The position numbers were made by a program, and so were the translations under genes. From assembly GCA_002298145.1 (NCBI GenBank), contig DBMP01000007.1, positions 18,594 to 82,593 on the forward strand: a stretch of 64,000 bases of DNA. Direction: 5' to 3'. The number at the start of each line of letters is the position of its first letter. Position 1 is the first letter of the stretch. The notes beneath the pieces were generated by a model. That model worked only from the letters and a program-made list of their open reading frames with translations, was not told the origin of the DNA and made no database searches. This DNA is from Spartobacteria bacterium UBA695 (GTDB taxonomy: Bacteria > Verrucomicrobiota > Verrucomicrobiia > Chthoniobacterales > Chthoniobacteraceae). Below are positions 62,668 through 64,000 of the stretch, piece after piece.

Positions 62668-63396
62668 CTATTTCGCGGCGAATACGGCGGCGATTTCCCG
62701 CTGGATGGCCTGGGCGGCGGCGCGGGGATCGGGGGCGTTGCGGATGGGGCGGCCCACGACGATGTAGTCGGCCCCGGCCTCGAAGGCGGCGGTCGGCGTG
62801 ACGATGCGTTTCTGGTCGTCGGCGGGGCGGTTCTCCACGGGGCGGATGCCGGGGGAGATGATGAGGAGTTTCTCGCCCAGGCTATCGCGCAGGCGGGCGG
62901 CTTCGAGCCCGGAGGAGATGACTCCGGCGCAACCGGTTGAGAGGGCGCGTTTGGCGCGGGAAAGGACGAGATCGGCGGTGTTGCAGGCGAAGCCGAGGTC
63001 GGCGAGGTCGCCCTGGTCGAGGCTGGTCAAGACGGTGACGGCGAGCACCTTGATGGAGCTGCCCGCGGCGGCTTCGGCGGCGGCTTCCATGATGCTCTGG
63101 TTGCCGTGGACGGTGCAGAATTCGACGGGGCGGCCTTTCAAGGCGGCGACGGCGCGCTTGACGGTCTCGGGGACGTCGAAGAATTTCAGGTCAACGAAGG
63201 TTTTCTTTCCCTGGGAGGCCAGCCAGTCGAGTAGCTCGAAGTAGCCTCCGGCCATGAAGAGTTCGAGGCCGATTTTGTAGAATTGGACGGCGTCGCCGAG
63301 CTGGGTGACGAGGGCTTTGGCTTCGTCGGCGGTCTGCACGTCGAGGGCGAAGATGAGGCGTTCGGCGGATGGAATCGGCTTGGTCGAGAGAGTCAT
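62668..63396 (-). CDS. pyrF: Orotidine 5'-phosphate decarboxylase
   Basis: A 242-residue TIM-barrel enzyme that makes UMP, the final step of pyrimidine synthesis. LIFALDVQTADEA, QFYKIGLELFMAGG and FVDLKFFDVPETVKRAVAAL hold the catalytic DxKxxD-type residues. SPGIRP and VVGRPIRNA are the phosphate-binding end. Start 63396 (MTLSTKPIP). Confidence 0.95.
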   Translation of the reverse strand: MTLSTKPIPSAERLIFALDVQTADEAKALVTQLGDAVQFYKIGLELFMAGGYFELLDWLASQGKKTFVDLKFFDVPETVKRAVAALKGRPVEFCTVHGNQSIMEAAAEAAAGSSIKVLAVTVLTSLDQGDLADLGFACNTADLVLSRAKRALSTGCAGVISSGLEAARLRDSLGEKLLIISPGIRPVENRPADDQKRIVTPTAAFEAGADYIVVGRPIRNAPDPRAAAQAIQREIAAVFAAK

Positions 63397-63520
63397 GGCG
63401 GGGGTGATTAGAGCAATTGCACGGAAAATTTCCAGTAAAGGTTTGGGGGGGCCCACGCAATGAAGGCTTGACCACCCACCAGACCTTTGCGAAGGGTACT
63501 CCGAACATATTACATTTTTA

Positions 63521-63685
63521 AACTGCGTAAGGCAGATTGGGCGTCCTGAAACCTAGCAATTTTAAACGCATCCAATCGCTCTGCTTACTGCGCCGGTCCG
63601 GATCGGCGCGGTCTAGCCGTGCTTTGGATGCGGGCCTTGCTAGGGCCTCAGGACCCAGTGCGGTTTAGGCCGCGCCCCTTTTTTT
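63521..63685 (+). ncRNA. Conserved structured RNA, copy 2 (no known family recognised)
   Basis: Same layout as 47811-47962: CTGC-GTAAG-GCAG hairpin, P1 CCTGA/TCAGG (63545-63549 with 63648-63652), P2 CCTAGCAA/TTGCTAGG (63552-63559 with 63637-63644), P3 CGCATCCAA/TTGGATGCG (63567-63575 with 63624-63632), P4 GCGCCG/CGGCGC (63590-63609), then a terminator-like GTGCGG/CCGCGC hairpin (63658-63675) and seven Ts (63679-63685). P1 and P2 differ from copy 1 by paired changes. It lies 28 bases before the second zinc-ribbon gene. Confidence 0.75.
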
Positions 63686-63713
63686 GCCCCGCGCCTAAAA
63701 AAAGGAGCCTCAA

Positions 63714-63896
63714 TTGTTTACCATTATTTGTGCCTGGTGCGGCAAGATCATCAAAGACAGCGGGAAAGGCAGCCCTGTTTCGCACATGATCTGCGTTCCC
63801 TGCTTCGAGCGGGAAATGAAACAGGAAAAAATTTCGAAACCCCGGTTTTACCCGCCCAACATGCCGCCCCAGGCTCCCGGTTCTTCGGATTTGTGA
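63714..63896 (+). CDS. Small zinc-ribbon protein, copy 2
   Basis: A 60-residue paralogue of the protein at 47987-48163, sharing most residues (TIICAWCGK, SHMICVPC, KISKPRFYPPN). The likely start is TTG at 63714, with AAAGGAG six bases before it, and it aligns with the ATG of copy 1. Two CxxC pairs form a probable zinc ribbon. Function unknown. Confidence 0.8.
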   Translation: MFTIICAWCGKIIKDSGKGSPVSHMICVPCFEREMKQEKISKPRFYPPNMPPQAPGSSDL

Positions 63897-63977
63897 GGCT
63901 ACGGTGCCATCAGCACCATGCCGGGCTTAAAAGTTCTCGTTACGAGTCTCCCAAACTGTGGTTTGCCTGATAGCTGG

Positions 63978-64000
63978 GATTTACACAGACAAAAGGCATT
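63978..64000 (-). repeat. Edge of another MITE-like repeat, cut by the window end
   Basis: Read on the minus strand, AATGCCTTTTGTCTGTGTAA followed by ATC matches the right end of the repeat at 38538-38562 and 48281-48304. Only about 23 bases lie inside the window, in opposite orientation. Confidence 0.55.

Overview
This 64 kb, GC-rich window is a dense stretch of bacterial chromosome carrying mostly housekeeping genes. I see no insertion sequences, phage genes or CRISPR. The cell is Gram-negative: it has a lipid A acyltransferase/heptosyltransferase gene, ExbB/ExbD, AI-2E and HflKC. Small markers (PUR/DUF3276 protein, AURKAIP1/COX24-type ribosomal protein bS22, CD225 and DUF2752 proteins, a PII-tailed HisG) fit the PVC group, most likely Verrucomicrobiota. 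That placement is inference; no 16S gene is present.

Layout. 0-2.3 kb (minus): tRNA-Thr, tuf, tRNA-Trp, secE, nusG, the classic translation/transcription cluster. 2.7-10.6 kb (plus): hisG, bS22, a TPR lipoprotein-like gene, an NhaD-type antiporter, riboflavin synthase, an amidohydrolase, a D-Ala-D-Ala carboxypeptidase and a methyltransferase. 10.8-21.2 kb (mainly minus): infC with an AUU start, class II aldolase, an alpha/beta hydrolase, a P1B-4-like metal ATPase, metG, ubiE/menG and a PpiD-like chaperone. 21.3-24 kb (plus): a TPR protein plus ExbB-ExbD-ExbD energy transduction genes. 24-25.8 kb: a zinc-ribbon protein and a long structured non-coding region ahead of a NarL-type regulator. 25.8-32.8 kb: trpC, a membrane protein, purD, a degenerate S41 peptidase, hflK, hflC. 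32.9-39.9 kb: a BlaI/BlaR1 pair with operators, pheA, scpB, an NtrC-type regulator, FMN-riboswitch-controlled ribB and a PUR protein. 40-47.3 kb: phzF, trpS, an array of palindromes, a fused LpxL-WaaF gene, pyk and a glcD-like flavoprotein. 47.3-63.9 kb: tRNA-Met, ATP-grasp-like protein, ruvA, AI-2E transporter, acyltransferase, tyrS, HxlR/quinone reductase pair, alaS plus MFS pump, CD225/DUF2752 pair, an OppD-like ATPase and pyrF.

The most interesting signal is a pair of loci (about 47.8-48.2 kb and 63.5-63.9 kb). Each has a ~150-165 nt highly structured RNA, ending in a terminator-like hairpin with seven Us, and just downstream a 58-60 residue protein with two CxxC pairs. The two RNA copies keep the same helices through compensatory base changes, which argues for a selected RNA structure of a class I cannot name. 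Other notable elements: a dispersed MITE-like palindromic repeat (CACGCAAAGACGCAAAG arms), an eight-hairpin array with TGGAG-type loops, a structured leader with its own terminator before the NarL regulator, a zinc-ribbon-tailed ExbB, and an S41 pseudopeptidase.
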